Source: Runella limosa DSM 17973 (GTDB lineage Bacteria; Bacteroidota; Bacteroidia; Cytophagales; Spirosomataceae). Taken from it: a stretch of DNA of 64,000 bases. Each line of letters starts with the position of its first letter. Positions within the stretch are counted from its first letter, which is position 1. The position numbers and the translations under genes were made by a program. Shown in pieces: positions 1 through 7,295 of this stretch. Below the pieces are notes generated by a model that was given only the letters and a program-made list of their open reading frames with translations, ran no database searches and was not told where the DNA came from. The stretch covers positions 425,623 through 489,622 of the forward strand of contig NZ_KI519422.1 in NCBI RefSeq assembly GCF_000482465.1, in the 5' to 3' direction.

Positions 1-207
1 TATCGACTTGTAAAAATCAATCCCCGACATGGCAGGCATATTGATGTCTAAAAACAACAAATCAATCTCGTTTTGAGCCAAATAAGCCAACGCCTCATCC
101 GTACGTGAAAACGTCTTTTGAAGGTCTAGAAACGGTACTTGGCCACAAAAATGAGTGATTACACGTAGCGCAGGCGGTTCGTCGTCGATTGCAATTGTCT
201 TTAGCAT
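1..207 (-). CDS. LytTR-type response regulator, receiver domain (partial, cut by window edge)
   Basis: Translation of the minus strand from the ATG at 207 gives a receiver-domain N-terminus. An acidic pair follows the first strand (AIDDEPPAL) and the phospho-acceptor aspartate lies in LLFLDINMPAMSG about 50 residues in. The C-terminal output domain lies beyond the window. It is downstream of, and on the same strand as, a LytS/YehU-type sensor kinase (87-nt gap), the usual pairing for LytTR regulators in Bacteroidota. The LytTR output domain is therefore inferred from context, not seen. Confidence 0.88.
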   Translation of the reverse strand, partial: MLKTIAIDDEPPALRVITHFCGQVPFLDLQKTFSRTDEALAYLAQNEIDLLFLDINMPAMSGIDFYKSI

Positions 208-294
208 GCTTGTGGTACGGGCTAGAGGCTTGTTTTTTCCAAATATAAAAACAATCAGGTTGTAAGCAACCCAACTCACACATACAACCCTCCT

Positions 295-1473
295 TTATCG
301 TAGGCGCAAGCGCAAATCAACCGTAAAACTTTCGGCCTCATCCCCAATTATTAACTCATAATCATCAGGATACAACAACTCCAGTCGCGTTCTTGTGTTT
401 TCAATACCTATCCCACTCGACGCTTCTTCATCGTAAAACACCCTCACTTTTTTGTTAAATGTAGTTAAGTTTAACACCCCTTCTTTCACCGAAATCCGTA
501 CACGAATCAGCGATTTTTCTTGAGGATTTACGCCGTACTTAAACGCATTTTCGATGAACGAAATCAGCAGAAGCGGGGCTATTCTGTAGCCATTTGCATG
601 ACCTTCAACCACAAAATCGACCTCCACCGTATCATCCAGCCGAAGTTGTTGAAGAGCAACGTAGTTAGTGACGTACCCAAGTTCGTGCTCCAATGCTACC
701 CAATCGGTATCCGCTTCGCGCATCACGTAACGCATCAGCGACGACAATCTCACGACCGCATCGGCTGTGTTGGGGGATTGAACAATCGCCAACGAATAAA
801 TACTATTGAGCGTGTTGAATAGAAAATGGGGGTTAATCTGAGCCTTCAAAAAAGACAATTCCGTATTCAGCTTTTCGCGCTCCGACTGACGCAAACGGTT
901 ATTGATACTCAACGCCAACGATACAAACACACCTACCAAATACAAAAACAAGGCGTGACTCAATTCAAACCCCACAGGCGGCTTATTTTTTTTCATCATT
1001 TCTTCCGAAGGCAGCGAAGGGTTGGGAGGTGGGTAGTGCTCCATATCAGGAGGCGGTGGTGACTGGTGATGATGCTCCATGTGAGCCCCTTGATACAACT
1101 GAGGCCCTACCATTGTACGGTCGATTGAGGCCAGAAGTAGAAAAATAATTCCAAAAAACACACCCACACTCAGCGCGTATTGAACATACTTTTGGGTAAA
1201 ATACAACCGAGGAATCAAGTAATAATAGTTAAGATAAAAAAAACCGAACATAAGCAGGTAAGAAAGAAAACTCGTTAGCTCATGCGGATTGGTTGTCACA
1301 CTCAGCAGCTGTGACAATCCATTGGGGGCAAATATGTAAGGGAGAGTCACAAAAGCCAGTCCACCTACGATATGAGACGTGATTTGCCACAAGGGGCTTT
1401 TCATAAAAGGATATTTTTGGGGAAAATTAGAAGTCCCCTTTATTCCTCCCAAACTCTTGCGGTCATCAGGCAT
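295..1473 (-). CDS. LytS/YehU-family sensor histidine kinase
   Basis: 392 residues from the ATG at 1473; an inner ATG at 1404 (MKSPLWQ, just before the first membrane segment) is an equally good start. Four membrane segments are visible at about residues 31-50, 68-88, 98-116 and 169-190. They are followed by a His_kinase domain (PF06580 type) with the phospho-accepting histidine in NPHFLFNTLN (His216), an N-box with ENAFKYG (Asn309) and a glycine box GIGIENTRTRL near 353. The loop between segments 3 and 4, predicted outside the cytoplasm, is rich in His and Pro (HHH, PPPP, PPP around residues 131-152), which might bind metal (inference). It probably phosphorylates the regulator encoded downstream. 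Confidence 0.92.
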   Translation of the reverse strand: MPDDRKSLGGIKGTSNFPQKYPFMKSPLWQITSHIVGGLAFVTLPYIFAPNGLSQLLSVTTNPHELTSFLSYLLMFGFFYLNYYYLIPRLYFTQKYVQYALSVGVFFGIIFLLLASIDRTMVGPQLYQGAHMEHHHQSPPPPDMEHYPPPNPSLPSEEMMKKNKPPVGFELSHALFLYLVGVFVSLALSINNRLRQSEREKLNTELSFLKAQINPHFLFNTLNSIYSLAIVQSPNTADAVVRLSSLMRYVMREADTDWVALEHELGYVTNYVALQQLRLDDTVEVDFVVEGHANGYRIAPLLLISFIENAFKYGVNPQEKSLIRVRISVKEGVLNLTTFNKKVRVFYDEEASSGIGIENTRTRLELLYPDDYELIIGDEAESFTVDLRLRLR

Positions 1474-1571
1474 AATTTGTCGGTAGATAAGTATTTATGA
1501 GGTAGGTTTTGGTTTTTGGTATAGATACTCCTACTTTGTCTCCAAATCCTATAATTGTTTGTTCTGTAGTT

Positions 1572-2144
1572 ATGGCCAACGAAGTACTTCTGCAAATTAG
1601 CAGTAAACTCAAAGATTACCGCAAGTCGAAAGGAATAACCATCCAGCAATTGGCCGATCGTGCCCAAGTAAGCAAGGGGCTTATCTCGCAAATTGAAAAC
1701 AATCGGACGATTCCTTCCTTATTGGTACTTATCAACCTGATTCGTTCTCTAGGGGTGGATTTGAACGATTTTTTTGCCGACGTAGAACAAGCTTCCGAGG
1801 CCAAAGTGTTGGTCAAACGCAGTAGCGAGTATCAGTCGTTTGAAAAAGAACAATCCAAAGGTTTTTTGTACAAACGCATCATGACGCGCAACATCCAAAG
1901 TCTTCCTACTGACATTGTTATTTTGGAATTAGCGCCTAAAGCTACCCGCGCTTTTATGGTCAAAACCAATGCTTATGAGTACAAATACATCATCAGTGGA
2001 GAAGTAGAATACATCGTAGGCGACCAAAAATATACCTTGAGTGCAGGAGATTCTATTTTCTTTGACGCTAACCTCCCGCACAAGCCTGTCAACGTAGGCG
2101 ACACCACGGCTTCGATGCTCGTTATGTATTTCTTTAAAGAATAA
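1572..2144 (+). CDS. XRE-family transcriptional regulator with C-terminal cupin domain
   Basis: 190 residues from the ATG at 1572; a longer frame back to a TTG at 1509 adds residues unlike the family. The N-terminal ~65 residues are a Cro/CI-type helix-turn-helix (GITIQQLADRAQVSKGLIS, then ENNRTIPSL). The C-terminal half is a small beta-barrel cupin (ISGEVEYIVGD, SAGDSIFFDANLPHKPVN). Such regulators usually sense a small metabolite through the cupin and control a neighbouring catabolic or stress gene; the ligand cannot be read here. It is divergent from the sensor kinase with a ~98-bp shared promoter region. Confidence 0.9.
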   Translation: MANEVLLQISSKLKDYRKSKGITIQQLADRAQVSKGLISQIENNRTIPSLLVLINLIRSLGVDLNDFFADVEQASEAKVLVKRSSEYQSFEKEQSKGFLYKRIMTRNIQSLPTDIVILELAPKATRAFMVKTNAYEYKYIISGEVEYIVGDQKYTLSAGDSIFFDANLPHKPVNVGDTTASMLVMYFFKE

Positions 2145-2179
2145 CTTTGTTTTATCATACACCTTAAACCTTTACTACC

Positions 2180-2425
2180 ATGAGTCATTTAATCTATGTA
2201 TTGATTGTTGGTGCAATTTCAGGATGGTTGGCTGGTCAAATAAGACGCGGATTTGGATTTGGCCTTTTTGGAAATATCGTAGTAGGAATTGTGGGAGCGT
2301 TTGTCGGGAATTGGGTCTTTGGCCAGCTTGGCGTTTCGCTGGGTGCTGGTTTATTGAGTACCATTCTCACCTCCGTTATCGGGGCATTGTTGGTATTATT
2401 TATCATCGGCCTCATTAAAAAGTAG
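2180..2425 (+). CDS. GlsB/YeaQ/YmgE-family small membrane protein
   Basis: 81 residues, nearly all hydrophobic and glycine-rich, with three membrane segments. The motif ISGWLAGQIRRGFGFG followed by GNIVVGIVGAFVGNW is typical of the transglycosylase-associated (PF04226) family. Members are general-stress inner-membrane proteins of unknown mechanism. It lies 35 nt after the XRE-cupin gene on the same strand, so the two may be cotranscribed, and a hairpin terminator follows it. Confidence 0.9.
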   Translation: MSHLIYVLIVGAISGWLAGQIRRGFGFGLFGNIVVGIVGAFVGNWVFGQLGVSLGAGLLSTILTSVIGALLVLFIIGLIKK

Positions 2426-2453
2426 CGCGTTTATCAACATTTTATACCCAAAT

Positions 2454-2479
2454 AGCCCGTATTTTGCGGGCTGTTTTAT
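2454..2479 (+). terminator. Rho-independent terminator after the GlsB-family gene
   Basis: Six-base stem AGCCCG/CGGGCT with a 7-nt loop, followed by a T-rich stretch (GTTTTATTTT). It sits between the small membrane protein gene and the peptidase gene. Confidence 0.75.
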
Positions 2480-2510
2480 TTTAGTCACCCCATTTTCTGT
2501 TTTTAGTAGT

Positions 2511-3476
2511 ATGAAACCTTTTACTGTTCTCGCTTTTTTCCTTGTATCTCTATTAGTACACGGTCAATCGGTACGTCTAGTACACGGTCAATCAGTACGT
2601 CCAACCACGGAGTCCGTCGCCAAACACATTCAGTTTTTGGCCTCTGATAAAATGAAAGGACGGGGTACTGGAAGCAAAGAGAATAAAAAAGCGGCGGCGT
2701 ACATTGTTAAGCAATTCAAAAAAACAGGACTATCCCCCCTCGGCACCGACGGCTTTTTGCAACCTTTTACGGCCAAAGTACGTCGCATTGTGGTGCCCGA
2801 TAGTATTCGTTCCGCTTCTAACGTGATTGGTTTTCTGGACAATGGTGCCCCATATACCATCGTTATCGGTGCGCATTACGACCATTTGGGGGAAGGTCGG
2901 CAAGGTAGTTTGCGGGATGCCAACGCCGTAGGACAAATTCATAACGGTGCCGACGACAACGCTTCGGGCGTGGCGGGACTGCTAGAATTGGCCCGTTATT
3001 TTGCCAAAAATGACGTCAAAGAGCCCTATAATTTCTTGTTTATTGCTTTCGGAGCCGAAGAACTTGGGCTCGTTGGGTCACGTTACTTTGTGAATAACCC
3101 GACGTTGCCGTTGGATAAAATCAACTTTATGGCCAACATGGATATGATTGGCCGCTACGCTCCCGACCGCGGCGTAGGTATTGGGGGCTACGGAACGAGC
3201 GATGCTTGGCCCGACATCTTTAAGGACGTCAGTGGAGACAATGTTAAGTTTTTTACCGATCGTTCGGGTAGTGGTGGTGCTGACCATGCTTCTTTCTATG
3301 CCAAAAAGATTCCTGTTTTGTTTTTCCACACGGGCGGGCACGACGACTACCACAAGCCCACCGACGATTTTGAGAAAATAGACTTAGTTTCCGAAGTAGG
3401 TATCTTAAACATTGAAATTCAACTCATCGAAAATGCGATGAAGTTACCAAAATTGAATTTTACAGAAGTGAAGTGA
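2511..3476 (+). CDS. M28-family zinc aminopeptidase, exported
   Basis: 321 residues with an N-terminal signal peptide (MKPFTVLAFFLVSLLVHGQ). The di-zinc site of M28 peptidases is readable: His122 in GAHYDHLG, Asp148 in NGADDNASG, Glu183/Glu184 in GAEELGL, Asp211 in NMDMIGR and His281 in DDYHKPTDD. It likely removes N-terminal residues from peptides in the periplasm or outside the cell. Just after the signal peptide the protein carries a duplicated heptad VHGQSVR, caused by a 24-bp tandem duplication in the DNA. It is a single gene between terminator-bounded neighbours. Confidence 0.93.
   Translation: MKPFTVLAFFLVSLLVHGQSVRLVHGQSVRPTTESVAKHIQFLASDKMKGRGTGSKENKKAAAYIVKQFKKTGLSPLGTDGFLQPFTAKVRRIVVPDSIRSASNVIGFLDNGAPYTIVIGAHYDHLGEGRQGSLRDANAVGQIHNGADDNASGVAGLLELARYFAKNDVKEPYNFLFIAFGAEELGLVGSRYFVNNPTLPLDKINFMANMDMIGRYAPDRGVGIGGYGTSDAWPDIFKDVSGDNVKFFTDRSGSGGADHASFYAKKIPVLFFHTGGHDDYHKPTDDFEKIDLVSEVGILNIEIQLIENAMKLPKLNFTEVK
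2556..2603 (+). repeat. 24-bp in-frame tandem duplication in the peptidase leader
   Basis: Two adjacent 24-nt copies (2556-2579 and 2580-2603) differ at two positions and encode VHGQSVRL and VHGQSVRP across the likely signal-peptidase site of the M28 peptidase. Confidence 0.85.
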
Positions 3477-3505
3477 AAATCCTTTAACTCTCATTATATA
3501 ACGTT

Positions 3506-4171
3506 ATGAAATACGCCATTTTTTTAGCAGCCTCTCTAACACTTTTACCGTTTTTAGGGCTATCTCAGCAAAAGGAAATTTCTATTGATGTATTGCCTTT
3601 AATAAACAAAGAGAAAGAAATACCCAATGTTCTTGTAAGAATTCCCCACAATAATCACCGAGGGAACTACAGAATAAAGCTGGGGACAAGTTTGAGTAAC
3701 AATAAAACAAACCCATTCATAGAACAAAGGAACAATAATGTGAGGTTAAATCTTGGCTACGAATTCTACCGCTCACTCAAATTTATGGACTTTATTTATG
3801 GGTTTGAGTTACTGGGAGATTTCCAACTAAAAAAGAATGCAGACCCTCATTGGGAGGCCAATGCTACGTATTTTGACGAAAATAACGTGCCAACTGAGCA
3901 AATCATTAAACGAACGATGCTAACTAGTCAAGGCTTTGGGAGCAATCTTTTTGTAGGCTTTCGCAAAAGATTTTGGGAAGATTTTTCAATTTCTGTTGAA
4001 ACAGCCACTGCCTTAGAGCTTTACTTTTCAAAAGTTGAGCTGACAGAAACCATCACTAAGCCCTCTATCGGTTTTTTTACTGAATCCATTCGTTACGAAA
4101 ACAGAAATTCATCTTTTCTCAACCTGCATCCCCTTTTTGCCATTCGACTAGGATACCAATTCGGTAAATGA
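3506..4171 (+). CDS. Exported protein of unknown function, probable outer-membrane beta-barrel
   Basis: 221 residues starting with a signal peptide (MKYAIFLAASLTLLPFLGLSQ). No named family was recognised. The body has alternating polar/aromatic strands (NVRLNLGYEF, FMDFIYGFELLGDF, GSNLFVGFRKRFWEDFSISVETA) and ends in FAIRLGYQFGK, with an aromatic residue close to the C-terminus as in small Bacteroidota outer-membrane barrels. It starts 29 nt after the M28 peptidase gene on the same strand and may share its transcript. Base composition is more AT-rich than the flanks. Confidence 0.7.
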   Translation: MKYAIFLAASLTLLPFLGLSQQKEISIDVLPLINKEKEIPNVLVRIPHNNHRGNYRIKLGTSLSNNKTNPFIEQRNNNVRLNLGYEFYRSLKFMDFIYGFELLGDFQLKKNADPHWEANATYFDENNVPTEQIIKRTMLTSQGFGSNLFVGFRKRFWEDFSISVETATALELYFSKVELTETITKPSIGFFTESIRYENRNSSFLNLHPLFAIRLGYQFGK

Positions 4172-4260
4172 CCTTGTCTAATCTTATTCAAGTTTGTCGT
4201 TATATTCCTAAGCTTTGGTGCTTTATCTAGAATAAACACCAAATTCCTTTCGGTAACCTT

Positions 4261-5541
4261 ATGAGTATTTATCTACGAACCCTTTCGGTGGCCGCAGCCT
4301 TGACCGCTGCCACTACGCTTGTGTCTTACAAAAGCGGCCCCTCCCCACGTCCCTCTAAAAAACCAACCTTGGCCGCCGCCGATATAAAAGTTCCTGCGGG
4401 CTTTACGGCCACTATTTTGGCCGAAGATTTGGAGACACCACGGCACCTAGCCGTTTCTAAAGGCGGTGACATTTACGTCAAAATCAACAAACTCAAAGAC
4501 GGTAAAGCGATTTACCGCCTCCGCGACACCAATGGTGACGGCGTTATCGATGAAAAAATAGGCTTCGGAAATTACAAAGGCTCAGGCATGTACATCCGAG
4601 GCGGCTATTTGTATGCATCGTCGGCCACGAGTGTTTATCGCTACAAACTCAATGATAAAGAAGAAGTTATCGACTACGACAATCCCGAACTTATCGTCAA
4701 AGGACTCGTAGCCCGTGGCCGCGACGAAGCCAAAAACCTCACCGTCGATAACAACGGATACGTGTATGTCAACGTTGGGTCTTACGATGAAACTTGCAAA
4801 CAACCTGGCACCAAACAGGGCATCATGCCTTGTCCGCTACTGGATTCCATCGGCGGAATTTGGCGTTTCAAAACCGACCGCTTGAACCAATATTACAGCG
4901 ACGGAATTCGCTACGCGACTGGTTTAAAAAACGTAGTGGGTCTGGATTGGAACTCAGCTAACAATTCGCTCTTTGCCCTCATGCACGGACGTGGCAAGTT
5001 TCACGAAGATTTCCCGCAATACTACACGCCTCAAGATAGCGAAAAACTCCCCGCCGAAACTTTGTACGAACTCCACCAAGGCGACGACGCGGGCTGGCCT
5101 TACGTCTATTATGACCCTTTCCAAAAGAAAAAAATCCTTTGCCCCGAATACGGTGGCGATGGAAAGAAAACGGGAGGTGAAAAAGCCGTTAATCCCGTAG
5201 CCGATTTTCCTGCTCACCTTGGCCCCAACGCACTTTTGTTTTATACGGGTAAAATGTTTCCTGCCAAGTACAAAAACGGTGCGTTTATCGCCTTCCATGG
5301 GCAGTCGCCTGTTTTGAAAAAGGGGTATATGGTGGCCTTTGTACCGTTCAAAAACGGCAAACCTTCAGGACCATGGGAGATTTTTGCGGATAATTTTGCG
5401 GGCACTGACCTCGCCAAACCAACTGGCCCCGTTCAGCACCGCCCCACAGGTCTTGCCCAAGGGCCAGACGGCGCGATTTACGTCACCGACGATTTGAACG
5501 GGACGTTGTATAAAATTACGTACAAGGCTCCTAAGAAATAG
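4261..5541 (+). CDS. Sorbosone/glucose dehydrogenase-like six-bladed propeller protein, exported
   Basis: 426 residues with a hydrophobic N-terminus (TLSVAAALTAATTLVSY), suggesting export. The body resembles PQQ-type L-sorbosone dehydrogenases and related soluble propellers: VPAGFTATILAEDLETPRHLAV, a calcium-binding-like loop DTNGDGVID (residues 89-97), YATGLKNVVGLDWN, GDDAGWPYVYYDP and GLAQGPDGAIYVTDDLNGTLYKI. The last two are propeller-closure and YVTDD-type motifs. It probably oxidises a sugar or aldose outside the cytoplasm; cofactor and substrate are not determinable. No fused cytochrome c domain is present. It stands alone, ended by a strong terminator. Confidence 0.82.
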   Translation: MSIYLRTLSVAAALTAATTLVSYKSGPSPRPSKKPTLAAADIKVPAGFTATILAEDLETPRHLAVSKGGDIYVKINKLKDGKAIYRLRDTNGDGVIDEKIGFGNYKGSGMYIRGGYLYASSATSVYRYKLNDKEEVIDYDNPELIVKGLVARGRDEAKNLTVDNNGYVYVNVGSYDETCKQPGTKQGIMPCPLLDSIGGIWRFKTDRLNQYYSDGIRYATGLKNVVGLDWNSANNSLFALMHGRGKFHEDFPQYYTPQDSEKLPAETLYELHQGDDAGWPYVYYDPFQKKKILCPEYGGDGKKTGGEKAVNPVADFPAHLGPNALLFYTGKMFPAKYKNGAFIAFHGQSPVLKKGYMVAFVPFKNGKPSGPWEIFADNFAGTDLAKPTGPVQHRPTGLAQGPDGAIYVTDDLNGTLYKITYKAPKK

Positions 5542-5556
5542 GTTTTTCTAATTGCA

Positions 5557-5597
5557 TAAAAAAAGCCCGCGTCAATAATTGGCGCGGGCTTTTTTAT
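5557..5597. terminator. Bidirectional Rho-independent terminator
   Basis: A-run, stem GCCCGCG/CGCGGGC (5565-5571 and 5583-5589), 11-nt loop, then T-run. The A/T tracts on both sides let it work for the propeller gene (+) and the convergent minus-strand gene. Confidence 0.88.
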
Positions 5598-5677
5598 GTG
5601 TTTTTGCAATCTAATAATTGGATTGGTAGTAAACTCCTTCACAAATATCTCTGATAAAGTTTAGAAATGTACCATCA

Positions 5678-6187
5678 TTATACCCTTTCTACTTCGTACT
5701 CTTCTAGATTACAATCAATTTGCATGAATGAAATCCACTCAATATTTTCTAGGCCAACTAGATTTGCAAACTCATAATCTCCATTTTCATGCGCAGCTTT
5801 TATACTTGATGGATTAAGTAGCTTATTTAGTATATCAATTTTGGATGAGTCGATAATTTTTGACAATACTGTATTATTAGTAGTGTTTTTTATGTGTAGA
5901 TTTTCCTCATCAGCGTGAATTGAATATTCCCCTATCAAAGTTTCATTTTCAAAAACTTCAAAACCCCAACCTAAAAAATCGTTTGTTCGATCAAAAAATA
6001 CTAGAATTCCAGTGTTTACATTTGTTATTTTAACGTCTGAAGTAAACCCATCAATTTCTGTTACAAATGTCGTCCATCCATTTACAGGTTCAAAAGTATA
6101 CCCTGTAAGTTTAGCTCTTTCGAACAAATCTAAAACATCTTGTTTGTTGCTCGTTTTAAGGTGGTATGCAGCACTAAAATCGCTCAT
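5678..6187 (-). CDS. Hypothetical protein in AT-rich patch
   Basis: 169 residues from the ATG at 6187 (MSDFSAAYHLKT). A longer frame to 6265 adds a low-complexity I/K stretch and is unlikely. No domain was recognised. The protein is acidic, without signal peptide or membrane segment, and is probably cytoplasmic. Its size, acidity and aromatic beta-strand pattern (GWTTFVTEIDGF, FLGWGFEVFEN) would suit an immunity or SUKH-like protein, but no toxin gene is adjacent, so this is only a thought. Base composition is clearly more AT-rich than the flanking genes, suggesting transfer. Confidence 0.6.
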   Translation of the reverse strand: MSDFSAAYHLKTSNKQDVLDLFERAKLTGYTFEPVNGWTTFVTEIDGFTSDVKITNVNTGILVFFDRTNDFLGWGFEVFENETLIGEYSIHADEENLHIKNTTNNTVLSKIIDSSKIDILNKLLNPSSIKAAHENGDYEFANLVGLENIEWISFMQIDCNLEEYEVERV

Positions 6188-6403
6188 TTTTTTAATTATT
6201 ATTAAGATTATTAAAGTATCAATTTGTACTTTTAGTGTATTGGTTTTACTCTCAAATATAAGCATTTGTTTTTAGATTTACTTAAATAAATACAAGTTTT
6301 TTTGATTTTTAAGTAAATATATTCGACAATACCTCGCCACCAACCCTTAATTATGAGCAATAACCAACAAATTACGGTAGTTACACTTCTTATGACTATT
6401 ATT

Positions 6404-6595
6404 TTAATTTATTTCTTTTTTAATCTCAATCAATTCGTTTTTGACTTCTATCCTTAGCCAATATTCTGAATTTAAGTGCGAAAACGAACTTAGTTTCAAT
6501 ACAAGGCTGTAGTTAAGCTTTTTTTCTCCAACTAAATACTTATAAATATTGCTATCTTTCATCTCGAATAAATCTGCTATTTTTTTTGAATAATG
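6404..6595 (-). pseudogene. Remnant of a helix-turn-helix (XRE/HigA-like) protein
   Basis: The minus-strand frame from 6595 to the TAA at 6404-6406 encodes about 63 residues. It has an HTH-like segment KKIADLFEMKDSNIYKYLVG followed by EKKLNYSLVLKLSSFSHLN and SEYWLRIEVKNELIEI, the pattern of Bacteroidota antitoxin-like HTH proteins (fold, then W-L-x-(I/M)-(E/Q) tail). A stop codon lies directly before it and the first ATG is inside the fold (MKDSNIY), so recognition helix 1 would be lost. Likely a decayed gene; a short 50-residue product from the inner ATG is the alternative. Confidence 0.45.
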
Positions 6596-6626
6596 TTAAA
6601 CATTTTGAAGTACAGTTTAACAAAAT

Positions 6627-6824
6627 CTAACACCCTAATGGGTCAGACATGTTCTCGGATTCTATGTAATCTTCAATTTTGTACTGTATTGTTAATAGCT
6701 CATTTCTTAGCTTTTGTTCTTTTGACTGAGCCTGCGAATGAGCCATAATAAAGTCTTTCAAAGCAGCGCTTTTTTCCTCATTCCAAATTGCATCTATTTT
6801 AACTTCTTTGTTGTATCTCTCCAT
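6627..6824 (-). CDS. Small hypothetical protein, helical
   Basis: 65 residues (ATG at 6824), charged and strongly helical (AALKDFIMAHSQAQSKEQ, LRNELLTIQYKIEDYIE), with no recognised family. It lies just upstream, on the same strand, of the HTH remnant and could be part of the same decayed gene. Coding status is uncertain. Confidence 0.35.
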   Translation of the reverse strand: MERYNKEVKIDAIWNEEKSAALKDFIMAHSQAQSKEQKLRNELLTIQYKIEDYIESENMSDPLGC

Positions 6825-6959
6825 TTTAATGCTCCGTACTTTTGGTAATAAACAGCCATTAATTTAAACACATTTTCTTTATTTCTCTCCAAAATACGGC
6901 TTAAATACCCAATAATAGCCTCAGAGATGCGAAATCTTGGTAGAAAAAGGCAAACAACT

Positions 6960-7022
6960 CCCCCCCCCAAGCCCCATCGAGGCGACTGACGCTCGGTAAA
7001 AGATGTCACCCAGATGGGGCTT
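6960..7022. repeat. C-tract plus inverted repeat, probable dispersed palindromic element
   Basis: Nine consecutive C (6960-6968) abut arms AAGCCCCATC (6969-6978) and GATGGGGCTT (7013-7022), perfect 10-base complements with 34 nt between. The GC-rich insert stands out from AT-rich surroundings. Read on the minus strand it forms part of a spurious ORF containing ERQSPRWGLGGG, which I believe recurs in mis-annotated ORFs of related genomes (recollection, unverified). Confidence 0.6.
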
Positions 7023-7295
7023 CTTTTCACACCTGATTCATTCTTTCTACTAAGATTTAGCTCCTCTGGAGCCATAAATAGTAGCTTTTACTTTAATGAG
7101 TTCAATTTGTTCACAATATCAAAATTCTACTAATATATCACCTCGCTAAGGCTGTTTTTAGGCATTTCTCCAAAGCAAGTTACTAAAGAAAACATATTTT
7201 TTTACATTTAACCTAATCTTTTACCCCAAAATTCCCCACCTCCCTTAGCCCAAATCTCCTTCTCCAACGTACTCTAAAAAAGACTGTTGAGAGGA

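Larger units (their letters stand above)
6266..7295. other. AT-rich 1-kb region with gene remnants and a palindromic repeat
   Basis: No intact recognisable gene fills this stretch. It contains a minus-strand helix-turn-helix-like open frame without a start (6404-6595), a 65-codon minus-strand ORF (6627-6824), a C-tract plus inverted repeat (6960-7022) inside a spurious 93-codon minus ORF (6794-7075), and nothing recognised between 7081 and 7295 apart from the upstream region of the next gene. The whole reads as decayed accessory DNA. Confidence 0.6.

Noticed and set aside
6794..7075. 93-codon minus-strand ORF
   Set aside because: Much of it is the reverse reading of the GC-rich palindrome and C-tract; it is not supported as a protein gene, though its C-terminal part could be an old fragment.
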